Below are positions 16,233 to 24,391 of a stretch of 64,000 nucleotides of DNA, piece after piece. The stretch comes from Lewinellaceae bacterium. Its GTDB lineage: Bacteria > Bacteroidota > Bacteroidia > Chitinophagales > Saprospiraceae. How positions within the stretch are numbered: position 1 is the first letter of the stretch; the number at the start of each line of letters is the position of its first letter. The notes under the pieces were generated by a model. It was not told where the DNA came from, ran no database searches, and was given only the letters and a program-made list of their open reading frames with translations. A program made the translations under genes and the position numbers. The stretch lies in NCBI GenBank assembly GCA_020636095.1, contig JACJYN010000007.1:1-64000 (forward strand), in the 5' to 3' direction.

Positions 16233-17630
16233 TGTCGAATGCAATAATGTCGTGTCAGGCGAATGTGCAAAAAAGTCGTGTCAGGGGTCCGGCCGGGCAT
16301 GCTCGATGCAATCCAGGGCATCAACTTCCAGTCCGTACCGTCGATGTCACCGGCTAAATCTTTGTATCCCAGCCCTTTGGGGAGCAGTTGGGCGACCATG
16401 CCCTGGTTTTGATCGCAGAATACGAGCTGCTTGGCCGCTAAATCGAAGCGTATGGCAAGTTCTGTGCCTGGTTTGCTGTCTTTTAAAAAATATTGTTGGC
16501 TGCCCAGGGCTACGGTGCGGTTGTCTCAACGGTTCGATACCAGGGTTTACATTGAGCTAAATAGGCGTAGATTTTTCGACGTCGAAGAGCTGCTCTTCAG
16601 TTAAAGGGCTGTAATACTTGCCCGAGTGCTTTGCCGCGGGGTGGGCTTCTAACGGGGCTTGGCACTTTAGGGTACGGCACGGGATATGGAGGTTAAGCCG
16701 TTTGCGCCTGGACTGGCAGGCGGCAAACAGGGCTGCGTGTGCTGGGTAGCTTTTGTTTTGGCAAACCTGCCTGTCCATGGTTTGGTGGCTGCGCTCGGCA
16801 GCAACCAAGAACTAGGGCTTGCCGCCTGGCGTATAGATGATTTGGTTGCCCAAAGCAATTGACCATAGGCAGAATGGAGTGGGAAAAAGGGCGAGGCGTG
16901 GGTGTTGTCATAGAAAACGCTTTCATGGTCCAATTGCAGGCAATTGTTCATGCCGAATTCCATTCAAGCAGGCGCAGCACCCGCTGATAGTCCGCTGTCT
17001 TGGGGTGGCTGTGCGCTGAAGCCAGCTCTGAAAGGGTAGGATTGGACATAGGTTTTCGAAAAGGTGTCCTTGACGTTGACCACGCACACGGTTCCTATGC
17101 CAGCAGCTTGTTTGTTGCCCTCGGCATCCATCTGCCATACGTCGTGCGGGTGTTGGCCGATAACAAGCTGGGTGTCGGGCGCAATGAGGGGTTGGCGGTA
17201 CGGGCGCACCCGCTTTTGTCTTTTAGATAACGGTTGATGGAGCGCACGCTGGGAAGGCGCTGTCCCTGCGAGGCTCAGGTCTAGCCCCAGCTCTACCCGC
17301 AGGGTGATGGCGCCCCAGCCCCCAACGCCAGGGCGCAGTTCGTCGATACGATTGTGCACCGCAGTGAAATGTCCCTGCTACGCCGCATCGTTGGTACTGT
17401 CCAAGACAGGGCGATAAGTAATTTTTTTGATGGCAACATTATTGACAAAATAAGGTAAGGCATAGCTGCTTACCTGCTTTCTTTGAAAGCCGTCCCGCTC
17501 CTAACAGCTCGCGGAAGCTCTCTTTGAGGCAAGCGTTGTCTTCGCCAGCAAACTAATCGTTTTTCTTTTGCCCACTAAGATGACACGATTTTTTTGCACT
17601 TTTGCTAACACGACATTATTGCATTCGACA
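16233..17630 (-). mobile_element. Decayed IS481-like element
   Basis: 1398-bp element whose ends are perfect 23-bp inverted repeats starting TGTCGAATGCAATAATGTCG (16233-16255 and 17608-17630). Similarity continues inward. A 5-bp target duplication CCCTC lies at 16228-16232 and 17631-17635. It landed inside an 8-bp-periodic tract. The transposase inside is a pseudogene, and the rest of the element shows no other gene. Confidence 0.85.
16557..17359 (-). pseudogene. Integrase-core (IS481-like) transposase remnant
   Basis: Fragments in several minus-strand frames recall an rve-type integrase core: HPHDVWQMDAEG with a catalytic Asp at about 17170, CVVNVKDTFSKTYVQSYPF after it, and LDHESVFYDNTHASPF with a second Asp near 16910. 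Many frameshifts and stops separate them. The IS481 family label rests on the terminal TGT ends and the domain layout and is moderately sure. Confidence 0.65.
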
Positions 17631-17635
17631 CCCTC

Positions 17636-17667
17636 TCACAATATCACACTACCACCCCCTCACCCTG
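17636..17667. repeat. 8-bp-periodic tract, right half, 4 units
   Basis: Octamers TCACAATA, TCACACTA, CCACCCCC, TCACCCTG. After removal of the IS481-like element and one CCCTC copy it joins the tract at 16193-16232 in phase, giving nine octamers. Confidence 0.88.
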
Positions 17668-17836
17668 AGAGTATGTTTGGAGGCCAATCTTTGGGCTACG
17701 AAGGCCACTTATTTGATGATATTTCGTTGCTTCTTTTGTCCGTACCTTTCAGGTACGAACTGCAAAAAGCGCCTCATCTCATCAAATAATTGACTCTTCT
17801 CGCCATCAAACCCGGCCTCCAAACATACTCTGAGGG
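17663..17836. repeat. Long-hairpin element, copy 1
   Basis: 174-bp inverted-repeat element. Arms CCCTGAGAGTATGTTTGG... and ...CCAAACATACTCTGAGGG pair with one mismatch over 23 bp. An inner pair TTATTTGATGA / TCATCAAATAA and a central GTACC/GGTAC follow. The core TTTGATGATATTTCGTTGC is shared with the copy at 45495-45694. It contains no gene. Like the other copies it is a non-autonomous hairpin repeat. Confidence 0.8.
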
Positions 17837-18021
17837 AAGCAAGATAACAATAATACCGCAAATAATATCTGTCGGCCAGCGGTGGTGCGGCGATGAAGAC
17901 AACCGCAAGCTCTTTCTCTTTGTTGCCAATGTTTCGGTTCATCTCCACCAGCCCCACAACTTGCCGCCATGTTCACGTTCCTCACCCCTCACCCCTCACC
18001 CCCGCCTCACCCCCTCACCCC

Positions 18022-18085
18022 TCACCACATCACCGCCTCACCACATCACCACATCACCACATCACTCCCTCACCACACCACCCCT
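18022..18085. repeat. 8-bp-periodic tract (TCACCACA type), 8 units
   Basis: Octamers TCACCACA, TCACCGCC, TCACCACA three times, TCACTCCC, TCACCACA, CCACCCCT, preceded by looser TCACCCC units from about 17980. It lies just past the 3' end of the SDR pseudogene. The 17837-17980 stretch before it has no gene I can support. Confidence 0.92.
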
Positions 18086-18112
18086 GAGCTATTCCCCCGG
18101 TTAATCCCGTCC

Positions 18113-18974
18113 CTACCACGCCACCCTTTTCCCATCCCGAAAGAACCCACCCGTCGGCCCATCATCCGGCAGCTCCACCGCCCAGAGGACGCTGGTCGCT
18201 CCCTGCTCCACGCTCCTCGGCGCGGCGGCGCCGCCCATATCGGTGCGCACCCATCCCGGGCAGACGGCGTTGACGAGGATGCCGTCGCCGGCGACAGCCT
18301 TGGCCAGCTTGATGGTCAGGGCGTTCAGGGCGGCTTTGGTGACGCCGTACGCGGGCGTCTCGCTACCCATGCTGTGCAGGGCGCCCGAGCCACTCGAAAC
18401 GTTGACGATGCGCCCCCAACGGTTTTTTTGCATCAGGGGGATAAAGGCTGCGGACATCCGCCACGGCCCCAGCAGGTTGGTGGCGATGGCCTCGTCGACG
18501 GTGGCAAAGTCTGGCGATGTCACTTTCTGCCAGGGTAACTATTCAGCATCGTGGTGATTTGACCCCTCAAGCAAAATTTTGTAAGCCGCCCTTCCCCTTC
18601 CAAGGGGAATGAGAAGGGGTTCCAGCGGGAAAAAGTCTACAAAATTTTGCGTCAGGCGTATTTCAGACCCCATGCTGAATAGTAACCTGCCAGGTATCGT
18701 AGTGGATGGCGGCGTTGTTGACCAGCACGTCGAGGCGGCCGAATTCGGCTTCGGCCAATGCTTTCAGGGCTGCGATGCTCTCCGGGTTGGAGACATCCAG
18801 TGGGTGGAAGGCCAATCCGGCGCCGATACCCTCCAGTTGCCGGGCTGCTTTCCGCCCTTTTTCAGCATTCCGGCTGGTGAGGATTACCCGATAACCGGTT
18901 TTCAGCAACTGCCGGCAGGTTTCAAAGCCGATGCCCCGGTTGGCGCCGGTGACGAGTGCGATTTTTGGAGTCAT
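18113..18974 (-). pseudogene. Short-chain dehydrogenase/reductase interrupted by a MITE
   Basis: SDR-family NAD(P)H oxidoreductase. The N-terminal part (18974-18687) has the cofactor motif TGANRGIG (residues 9-16) and VNNAA. The C-terminal part (18534-18113) has NVSSGSG and the catalytic YGVTK (Tyr and Lys), then VCPGWVRTDMGG. A 152-bp MITE with an 8-bp duplication lies between them. Deleting it with one duplication copy restores the frame (DTWQ-KVTSPDFATVDEA). The rest of the gene looks healthy, so the insertion may be recent. The start at 18974 gives the usual SDR N-terminus. Confidence 0.9.
18535..18686. mobile_element. 152-bp MITE inside the SDR gene
   Basis: Ends GTAACTATTCAGCAT (18535) and, inverted, GTTACTATTCAGCAT (18686) form 15-bp inverted repeats with one mismatch. 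A perfect 8-bp target duplication CTGCCAGG flanks it (18527-18534, 18687-18694). Inside are the pairs GCAAAATTTTGTA / TACAAAATTTTGC and a CCCCTTcc/GGGG hairpin. There is no coding capacity, so it must have been moved by another element's transposase. Ends and duplication length do not match the IS elements in this window. Confidence 0.88.
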
Positions 18975-19052
18975 TTTGGTTGTTGGTTGTTGGTTGTTTT
19001 TGGTTGAATGTTGTTTGCGCAACAGGCAACAAACATCGGGCCCTTTCTTTTC

Positions 19053-19487
19053 TTACACCTTCCCCAAGAAGTCCTGATGCGCCTCCCTGCCCTTCAGGTA
19101 ATCCAGGTAACTTTCGCAAAAAATCTCCGGCAGGCCGTCCGGCGGGTGGTTGAGAACGTAGCACCAGCAATAAACAGACTGTCCGTTCAGCGTAACCAGC
19201 ACCTCTTCCCGCCGGTATTCATTGCGGGACGGATGGGTGGGGTCGATGCCCTCGTACCGGTCCAGTTCTTTTAAAACCTCATCGGCGGTGGATAACCGGA
19301 AAACCTGCCCAATGATGCGTTTGGTGCTGCCGATATCGTACCAAAGCCCGGGATAATGCCCCAGGTCGTAGAGGCGCCCGGGAACGTAGGCCTCCCCCAG
19401 CAACTCGCTGTGGCCCCGCAGATAACTGCCTATCTGGGTCGTGAGCGGTTGTAGCAGGGTACCGTAAACAAAGAGGTTCTGATTCAT
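19053..19487 (-). CDS. Gamma-glutamylcyclotransferase-like (AIG2/GGCT) protein
   Basis: 144-residue GGCT-like fold. The substrate-binding YGTLL motif is at residues 8-12, and the ELDRYEGIDP segment carries the catalytic-type glutamate around residue 79, followed by Y-R-R-E-E-V. The family turns gamma-glutamyl amines or peptides into 5-oxoproline, but this subgroup has no proven substrate. Length is normal and the gene looks intact. It lies between the SDR pseudogene and a ureohydrolase gene on the same strand, with no sign of a shared pathway. Confidence 0.88.
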   Translation of the reverse strand: MNQNLFVYGTLLQPLTTQIGSYLRGHSELLGEAYVPGRLYDLGHYPGLWYDIGSTKRIIGQVFRLSTADEVLKELDRYEGIDPTHPSRNEYRREEVLVTLNGQSVYCWCYVLNHPPDGLPEIFCESYLDYLKGREAHQDFLGKV

Positions 19488-19511
19488 ACAAATTGTCTTT
19501 TATTGCGTATC

Positions 19512-20345
19512 TCACTCCCTCCTCCTTCCCTCTCTCCACATCCCCGCCAGCACTTCCCGGAAGAACTTGGCGGCCACCATGGCGGTCACGCCGTTGATAT
19601 CCCGTCTGGGGTTCAATTCTACAATATCGGCTCCGATAATAGGTACATCGATCGCGTGGATAATGTTCAGCACCTCTCGCACTGAGAGGCCGCCGGGTTC
19701 GTGGTGGGATACGCCGGGAGCGAAGGCGGGGTCCAGCACGTCCAGATCCAGGCTGAGGTAGAGGGGCCCTTCCAGTTCCAGTTTTGAAGGCAGCCCGAAG
19801 CGCATTTCGTGGACCTCCACGCCGAAGCGTTTCGCTTGTTCCCGTTGATGTCGGGTCAGGGTGCGGATGCCCACCTGCACCAGGCGGGTGGCCAGCCCTT
19901 CTTCCATGATGCGGGCGAAGGGGCAGGCGTGGGAGTAGCGGTTGCCCTCAAATTCGTCGTACAGGTCGCCGTGGGCGTCGAGCTGCAGGATGGTGAGCCC
20001 GGGGTGAAACGGCGCATGCGCCCGGATGATGGGGTAGGCTATGGAATGGTCGCCGCCCAGAGAAAGCAGCCGCGCGCCGGTGGCCAGTATCTGGCTGACG
20101 GAGGCGCTGATGTCCTGATAGTCCTTAAAGGGTAGGGCGCCCAGGTCTACGATGGAGGGGTGCGCATTCATATCGGCGCCATCCTCAGCAAAGGTATTGG
20201 CCGAATCGGAGTAGAACGCCTCCCAAATCCTGGCCGGCGCTTCCGCCGCCCCTTGCAGGTAGGATGAATAGGCATCGAAGGGAATTCCGGCTATAGCAAT
20301 GGCGCCGGAGTGGAGTTGCTGGAGCTTTTCCTGGAAATCGGGCAT
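19512..20345 (-). CDS. Agmatinase/arginase family ureohydrolase
   Basis: 277-residue binuclear manganese ureohydrolase that would hydrolyse a guanidino compound to urea. Metal ligands are visible: His100 in LSLGGDHS, Asp123/His125/Asp127 in LDAHGDLYD, and Asp200/Asp202 in SLDLDVLDPAFAPG. The overall pattern is closest to agmatinase (SpeB), but formimidoylglutamase or guanidinobutyrase activity cannot be excluded. The start is MPDFQEKL at 20345; the longer open frame upstream crosses low-complexity repeats and is not coding. The upstream gap contains an AT-rich palindrome and a CAAAACCA tract. Confidence 0.92.
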   Translation of the reverse strand: MPDFQEKLQQLHSGAIAIAGIPFDAYSSYLQGAAEAPARIWEAFYSDSANTFAEDGADMNAHPSIVDLGALPFKDYQDISASVSQILATGARLLSLGGDHSIAYPIIRAHAPFHPGLTILQLDAHGDLYDEFEGNRYSHACPFARIMEEGLATRLVQVGIRTLTRHQREQAKRFGVEVHEMRFGLPSKLELEGPLYLSLDLDVLDPAFAPGVSHHEPGGLSVREVLNIIHAIDVPIIGADIVELNPRRDINGVTAMVAAKFFREVLAGMWREGRRRE

Positions 20346-20392
20346 GTTTTGGAGGTAAAGATAAAGCGCAAATGGTAATCGCCGTAAAAAAT

Positions 20393-20450
20393 CGTTACTT
20401 TTATAATCGTTATAAAAGTAATGATGATATTTGTAATCATTATAAAGGCC
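20393..20450. repeat. AT-rich palindromic repeat, copy A
   Basis: Contains a perfect 12-bp inverted repeat TTACTTTTATAA / TTATAAAAGTAA with a 3-base loop (20396-20422), then a second palindrome TAATCATTATAAAGGCC. A related element is at 31652-31727. It sits upstream of the ureohydrolase gene. Confidence 0.75.
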
Positions 20451-20471
20451 TCCCACCCAACCCCAAAAAAC

Positions 20472-20523
20472 CAAAACCACAAAACCGCAAAACCACCCCC
20501 AAAACCGCAAAACCACAAAACCA
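20472..20523. repeat. 8-bp-periodic tract (CAAAACCA type), 6 units
   Basis: CAAAACCA, CAAAACCG, CAAAACCA, a 4-base C spacer, then CAAAACCG, CAAAACCA, CAAAACCA. It lies between the ureohydrolase gene and the photolyase pseudogene. Confidence 0.85.
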
Positions 20524-20534
20524 CCCCCCAACCT

Positions 20535-21405
20535 CTACTCCCTCCGCTCTCCCGGGATCACATGCCGCTCTTTGATCCTTTCTCCTTCCCGCATGGCCTG
20601 TTCGCTCTTTTTCACAGCCCACAGTTGCTCGCTGGCACGGCGCATGGCCGCTTTGAGGTCCACGATAGGATGGGGATAGTCTCTGCCTGGTTCGAAGCCC
20701 TGGAACTGCCGTTCCAGCGGGGGAATCTCCCAGGGGGCGTGGAGGAGGTGGTCGGGCAGGCCGGCCAGTTCGGGTACCCATTGGCGGATGAAGTCGCCCT
20801 GGGGATCGTGCTTGCGGGAGTTGACAACCGGGTTATACACCCGTATGGTGTGGATGCCGGTGACGCAGGCCTGCATCTGGAACTGCGGGTAATGGATACC
20901 GGGTTCGTAACTCGCTTTCGAACTTCTGGATGAAGTGGTCGCGCCAGCGCAGGCGGGAGAGGAAGTTCTACAGGTCGCGCCGGCGATGGCCGGCATCCTG
21001 AAAGGCTTGAGTATATTGCCATACCTGCTGTATGGAGAGGTTGCCCCAGGCCAGATAGGGGGACAGGCGGCTGCAGGCCCGCCGGCTGGCCGCCGGCTTG
21101 GAGATAAGCCGGGAGTAACCGTTGATGCGCCGCCCTTCGATGAAGCCGCGCAGGTAGCGCCAGGCTGCCGTCTCGCCGCCGGGCTGAAAGGCTTCCGGTT
21201 TTTCCCTGATTTCCGCCGGGAGGGGCGGGCCGTGTAGCCGGTGGGCCAGGCTTTCCGGCAAGGCCACTGGTTGGAGGGCTTCCAATTGAGGGTGGGGGAG
21301 AGGAGACTCCACCGTCTGATACCAGCGCTCTTTCCAGCCTTTCCGGTGCTTCAGCCCCCGCTGCACCCCGCTGTGTGGGAACTCCCGCCAATCCCCAACA
21401 CGCTC
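20535..21405 (-). pseudogene. Cryptochrome/photolyase family, broken C-terminal part
   Basis: The FAD-binding half of a photolyase-type protein is recognisable: WREFPHSGVQRGLKHRKGW near the start, GGETAAWRYLRGFIEGR, SRLSPYLAWGNLSIQQVW, then NFLSRLRWRDHFIQKFE and YEPGIHYPQFQMQACVTGIH, ending IRQWVPELAGLP. An in-frame TAG (20968-20970) stands where CAG (Gln of RDLQNFL) is expected, and the frame shifts once near 20910. The N-terminal alpha/beta domain of about 190 residues was not found in 21405-21712. It is therefore a truncated, inactive remnant. Confidence 0.85.
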
Positions 21406-21712
21406 TAAATGGCAAAACGCGGCTTCTTGTTCAGGTATCTTACGTAAAGTTGGAGCCGGGCTGAAGCCGAAATTTTTTCCAAGGCCAACACCTTTCCTAA
21501 TGCTTTGGAATCCAGATTGTAAAAGGCGGAAGGGCCAATCGGCAGATGGGGGAGGAGATGAAAAAAAATTCTGGACAGGGAACCATAATCCACAGCTTTG
21601 TTGTTTATCAAAACATTAATCAAACTTAAAATTTGAGTTAAATTTATCAATCCGTCATAAATGTGGCGGGAATATTTTTTAAATTTAGCAAAATCAAAAA
21701 TCAAATCAAGCG

Positions 21713-22183
21713 ATGAATTGGCGAAGGCTTAACGGCCAAAAAATCGAACTTCCGATCAAAGATGCAGTTGAGCAGGCTATTGCCCGTGAGAAGAAAATGG
21801 GCCACAAACTGAAGGTCTGCATCGGATCCGATTCTCAGGTGCGCAGCGGTGTGATCGAATTCGCCACCGTAATTGTTTTCCTGAGAGAAAAAAAGGGGGG
21901 CTTCATGTTCATCTCCAACTCCAGAGAGGCGGCTAAGATGGGCCTGCGCGAACGAATGATCACCGAAGTGGCCAAGTCCGTAGAGGTGGCTTATTCCCTT
22001 TGCGATCTGCTCGATAAGCACGATGTGGCCCTGGAAGTCCACGCAGATATCAATACCGACCCGCACTTCCAGTCCAATACCGCGCTCAAGGAAGCTATGG
22101 GCTACATCCTGGGTATGGGTTTTGTCTTCAAGGCCAAACCCGACGCCTTTGCCAGCTCTTCCTGCGCGGATAAGGTGGTGTAG
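21713..22183 (+). CDS. RNase H-like YkuK family protein
   Basis: 156-residue YkuK (DUF458) protein with a predicted RNase H-like fold. The motif VCIGSDSQVRSG (Asp near residue 40) and HADINTDPHFQSN are typical, and the acidic residues could bind metal. The function of the family is not established. A TAAATTTA box at 21680-21687 resembles a -7 element. The gene ends before a repeat-rich 800-bp stretch. Length is normal and it looks intact. Confidence 0.88.
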   Translation: MNWRRLNGQKIELPIKDAVEQAIAREKKMGHKLKVCIGSDSQVRSGVIEFATVIVFLREKKGGFMFISNSREAAKMGLRERMITEVAKSVEVAYSLCDLLDKHDVALEVHADINTDPHFQSNTALKEAMGYILGMGFVFKAKPDAFASSSCADKVV

Positions 22184-22237
22184 GAAGGCGGAAATGGGCC
22201 TCCTACGCTGAAGCTTCGGCGGCTGAAAGAAGTGGGA

Positions 22238-22309
22238 AGTCGGACACGAGCGAAGCGGCTGACGCCTGCCTACCCGCCAGGCAAGCCTTGGCGGCCTGGC
22301 AGGCAGGGA
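22238..22309. repeat. REP-like hairpin repeat, copy A
   Basis: GC-rich palindrome (GCCTGCC...GGCAGGC, with an inner GCCAGGC / GCCTGGC pair) next to GGACACGAGCGAAGCGGCTGAC. The same combination in reverse orientation is at 59390-59466. The hairpin is flanked by 15-bp direct repeats AAGTGGGAAGTCGGA at 22230-22244 and 22312-22326. No gene is present. Confidence 0.65.
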
Positions 22310-22385
22310 GTAAGTGGGAAGTCGGAAGGCTGACGCAGTAAGTCGGAATGGCTTAGGCCAATCCGCAACGCCTTGGTTTTCAATA

Positions 22386-22720
22386 GTGTCCAACCGTAGA
22401 TAGGCTGCCATTCCAGGGTTGGACGAGTTCGCGGTTCGGTATTCGCTGTTCGCAAACGCGGCAGGCTGCCTGGGCTTACCTGCTTCTAACCGTGTCCAAC
22501 CGTAGATAGGCTGCCATTCCAGGGTTGGACGAGTTCGCGGTTCGGTATTCGCTGTTCGCAAACGCGGCAGGCTGCCTGGGCTTACCTGCTTCTAACCGTG
22601 TCCAACCGTAGATAGGCTGCCATTCCAGGGTTGGACGAGTTCGCGGTTCGGTATTCGTTGTTCGCAAACGCGGCAGGCTGCCTGGGCTTACCTGCTTCTA
22701 ACCGTGTCCAACCGTAGACG
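22386..22720. repeat. 106-bp tandem repeat, three full copies
   Basis: Units start at 22386, 22492 and 22598, with a partial fourth at 22704; they begin GTGTCCAACCGTAGATAGG and are almost identical (one base change, GCTGTTCGC to GTTGTTCGC). It fills most of the 806-bp gap between the YkuK gene and the M16 peptidase gene. Small open frames across it are artefacts of the 106-bp period. The rest of the gap (22721-22989) shows no gene. Confidence 0.95.
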
Positions 22721-22989
22721 GGTAGCCCTTAGATAGACGGCTACTCTGTGTTACAAAAATCAGCCTTTGATTTTCATGGTTTTTGCCAACCGCGAACCGC
22801 GAACCGCCAAAATCCCCTATTGTCGGCGCTGCTTGCCCTAAAAGCAACCCTTCCTCCCTTCAACTAATCGCCCAATCCAACGGTTTTGTCTAAGAACTTG
22901 CAGATTTACGTATATTCCGGTTTTTTATCGGAAAATATTTTTTCATTTTCGCAGCGCGAAAATTCTTTCCTACACCAAAATAATGACCA

Positions 22990-24321
22990 ATGAAGCAATT
23001 CTTGATTCTTTGCCTGTTGTCCGTTGTGCTGCTCATCAGTGCCGGGGCCAGGGCCCAGGAAAACAAAATAGCGTTTGACAAATACACCCTGGACAACGGG
23101 CTGACGGTGATCCTGCATCAGGATAAAAGTACCCCGATCGTGGCCATTGCGGTGATGTACCACGTGGGGTCAAAAAATGAAGACCCCAGCCGCACCGGTT
23201 TTGCTCACTTCTTCGAGCACCTCCTTTTTGAAGGATCTGAAAACATCGAACGGGGAGAATTCGTCAATTACATCCAGGATGCCGGCGGCACGCTCAATGC
23301 CTACACCACCAACGACAATACCTGTTATTTCGAAATCCTGCCCTCCAATCAATTGGAGTTGGGCTTGTGGCTGGAGTCGGAGCGCATGCTGCAGGCCAAG
23401 GTCGACCAGAAAGGGGTGGAAACCCAGCGGGAGGTGGTCAAAGAAGAGATGCGTATGCGGTATGATAATCGCCCATATGGCTCCTTTCAGAAGGAGATTT
23501 CTAAACGCCTGTATCAGCAGTATCCTTATATGTGGACCCCTATCGGCTCGATGGACCACCTCAATGCGGCTTCCGAAGAAGACTACGTCAAATTCTACAA
23601 ACAATTTTACGTGCCCAATAATGCTGTGCTGGTCATCGCCGGGGATATCGAACCCCAGCAGGCCAGGGAGTGGGTGAGTAAATATTTCAAAGGGATTCCC
23701 AAGCGTGAAGGCGATATCTACCGCCCCCAGGTGAAGGAGCCGCCTTTGGGTAAGCAGATACGCGATACCATCTTCGACGCGGTACAATTGCCGGGAATCT
23801 TCAAAGCGTACCGCACGCCCGCTATCGGTGAAAAGGATTTTTATGCGGTGAACATGCTGGCCCGCCTTCTATCGGAAGGGGAAAGCTCCCGCCTGAAAAA
23901 AGCGCTGGTGGATGAACAGCAACTGGCGATTCAAACCGGCAATTTCGTGGACGAGCGGGAAGGCCCCAGCCTCGCTCTGGCCTATGCCATCGGCAACGCC
24001 GGAGTGGATGCCCTGGCCGTGGAGAAAGCGATGAACGCCGAAGTGGAAAAGGTGCAAAAAGAAGGGGTAACCGAGGAGGAGTTTCAGAAACTGCGCAACC
24101 AGGTGGAGAGCCAATTTGTGAGCCAGAACGCCACCGTCTTCGGCATTGCCAATAACCTGGCCACTTACGAAGTCCTGTACGGAGACGCCAACCTGATCAA
24201 CGAAGAGATCGGCCGCTACATGGCGGTTACCCGGGAAGACATTCAGAATGCCGCCAAAAAGTATTTCGTGGATGGCAATAGTGTGGTGCTCTACTATTTG
24301 CCTAAGCCGAATCAACCATAG
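22990..24321 (+). CDS. M16 family zinc metallopeptidase, catalytic subunit
   Basis: 443-residue secreted or periplasmic M16B (pitrilysin/processing-peptidase type) enzyme. It has a signal peptide (1-23, ending ARAQ), the inverted zinc motif HFFEH (His73, Glu76, His77) and a third ligand glutamate about 76 residues on (REVVKEEM, Glu152/153). The C-terminal half is the second M16 fold. The next gene, 70 bp downstream, is an M16 protein without the zinc motif, so the two probably form the usual active/inactive heterodimer. It looks intact. Confidence 0.94.
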   Translation: MKQFLILCLLSVVLLISAGARAQENKIAFDKYTLDNGLTVILHQDKSTPIVAIAVMYHVGSKNEDPSRTGFAHFFEHLLFEGSENIERGEFVNYIQDAGGTLNAYTTNDNTCYFEILPSNQLELGLWLESERMLQAKVDQKGVETQREVVKEEMRMRYDNRPYGSFQKEISKRLYQQYPYMWTPIGSMDHLNAASEEDYVKFYKQFYVPNNAVLVIAGDIEPQQAREWVSKYFKGIPKREGDIYRPQVKEPPLGKQIRDTIFDAVQLPGIFKAYRTPAIGEKDFYAVNMLARLLSEGESSRLKKALVDEQQLAIQTGNFVDEREGPSLALAYAIGNAGVDALAVEKAMNAEVEKVQKEGVTEEEFQKLRNQVESQFVSQNATVFGIANNLATYEVLYGDANLINEEIGRYMAVTREDIQNAAKKYFVDGNSVVLYYLPKPNQP

Positions 24322-24391
24322 ATTGGATGCCGATCAGGTTATTTGTTTTATTTCCGGCTACCGGATAAATCCTATCAAGATTCCAGGAAAA

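Noticed and set aside
17709..17957. 82-residue minus-strand frame ending in a hairpin element
   Set aside because: Its second half is encoded by the hairpin element and the first half matches no family; probably chance.
21405..21704. 99-residue minus-strand frame upstream of the YkuK gene
   Set aside because: AT-rich, overlaps the likely YkuK promoter, no similarity, and does not encode the missing photolyase N-terminal domain.
22270..22667. Three similar minus-strand frames with repeated RTxNTEPRTRPTLEW
   Set aside because: They arise from the 106-bp tandem repeat and have no start context or family similarity.
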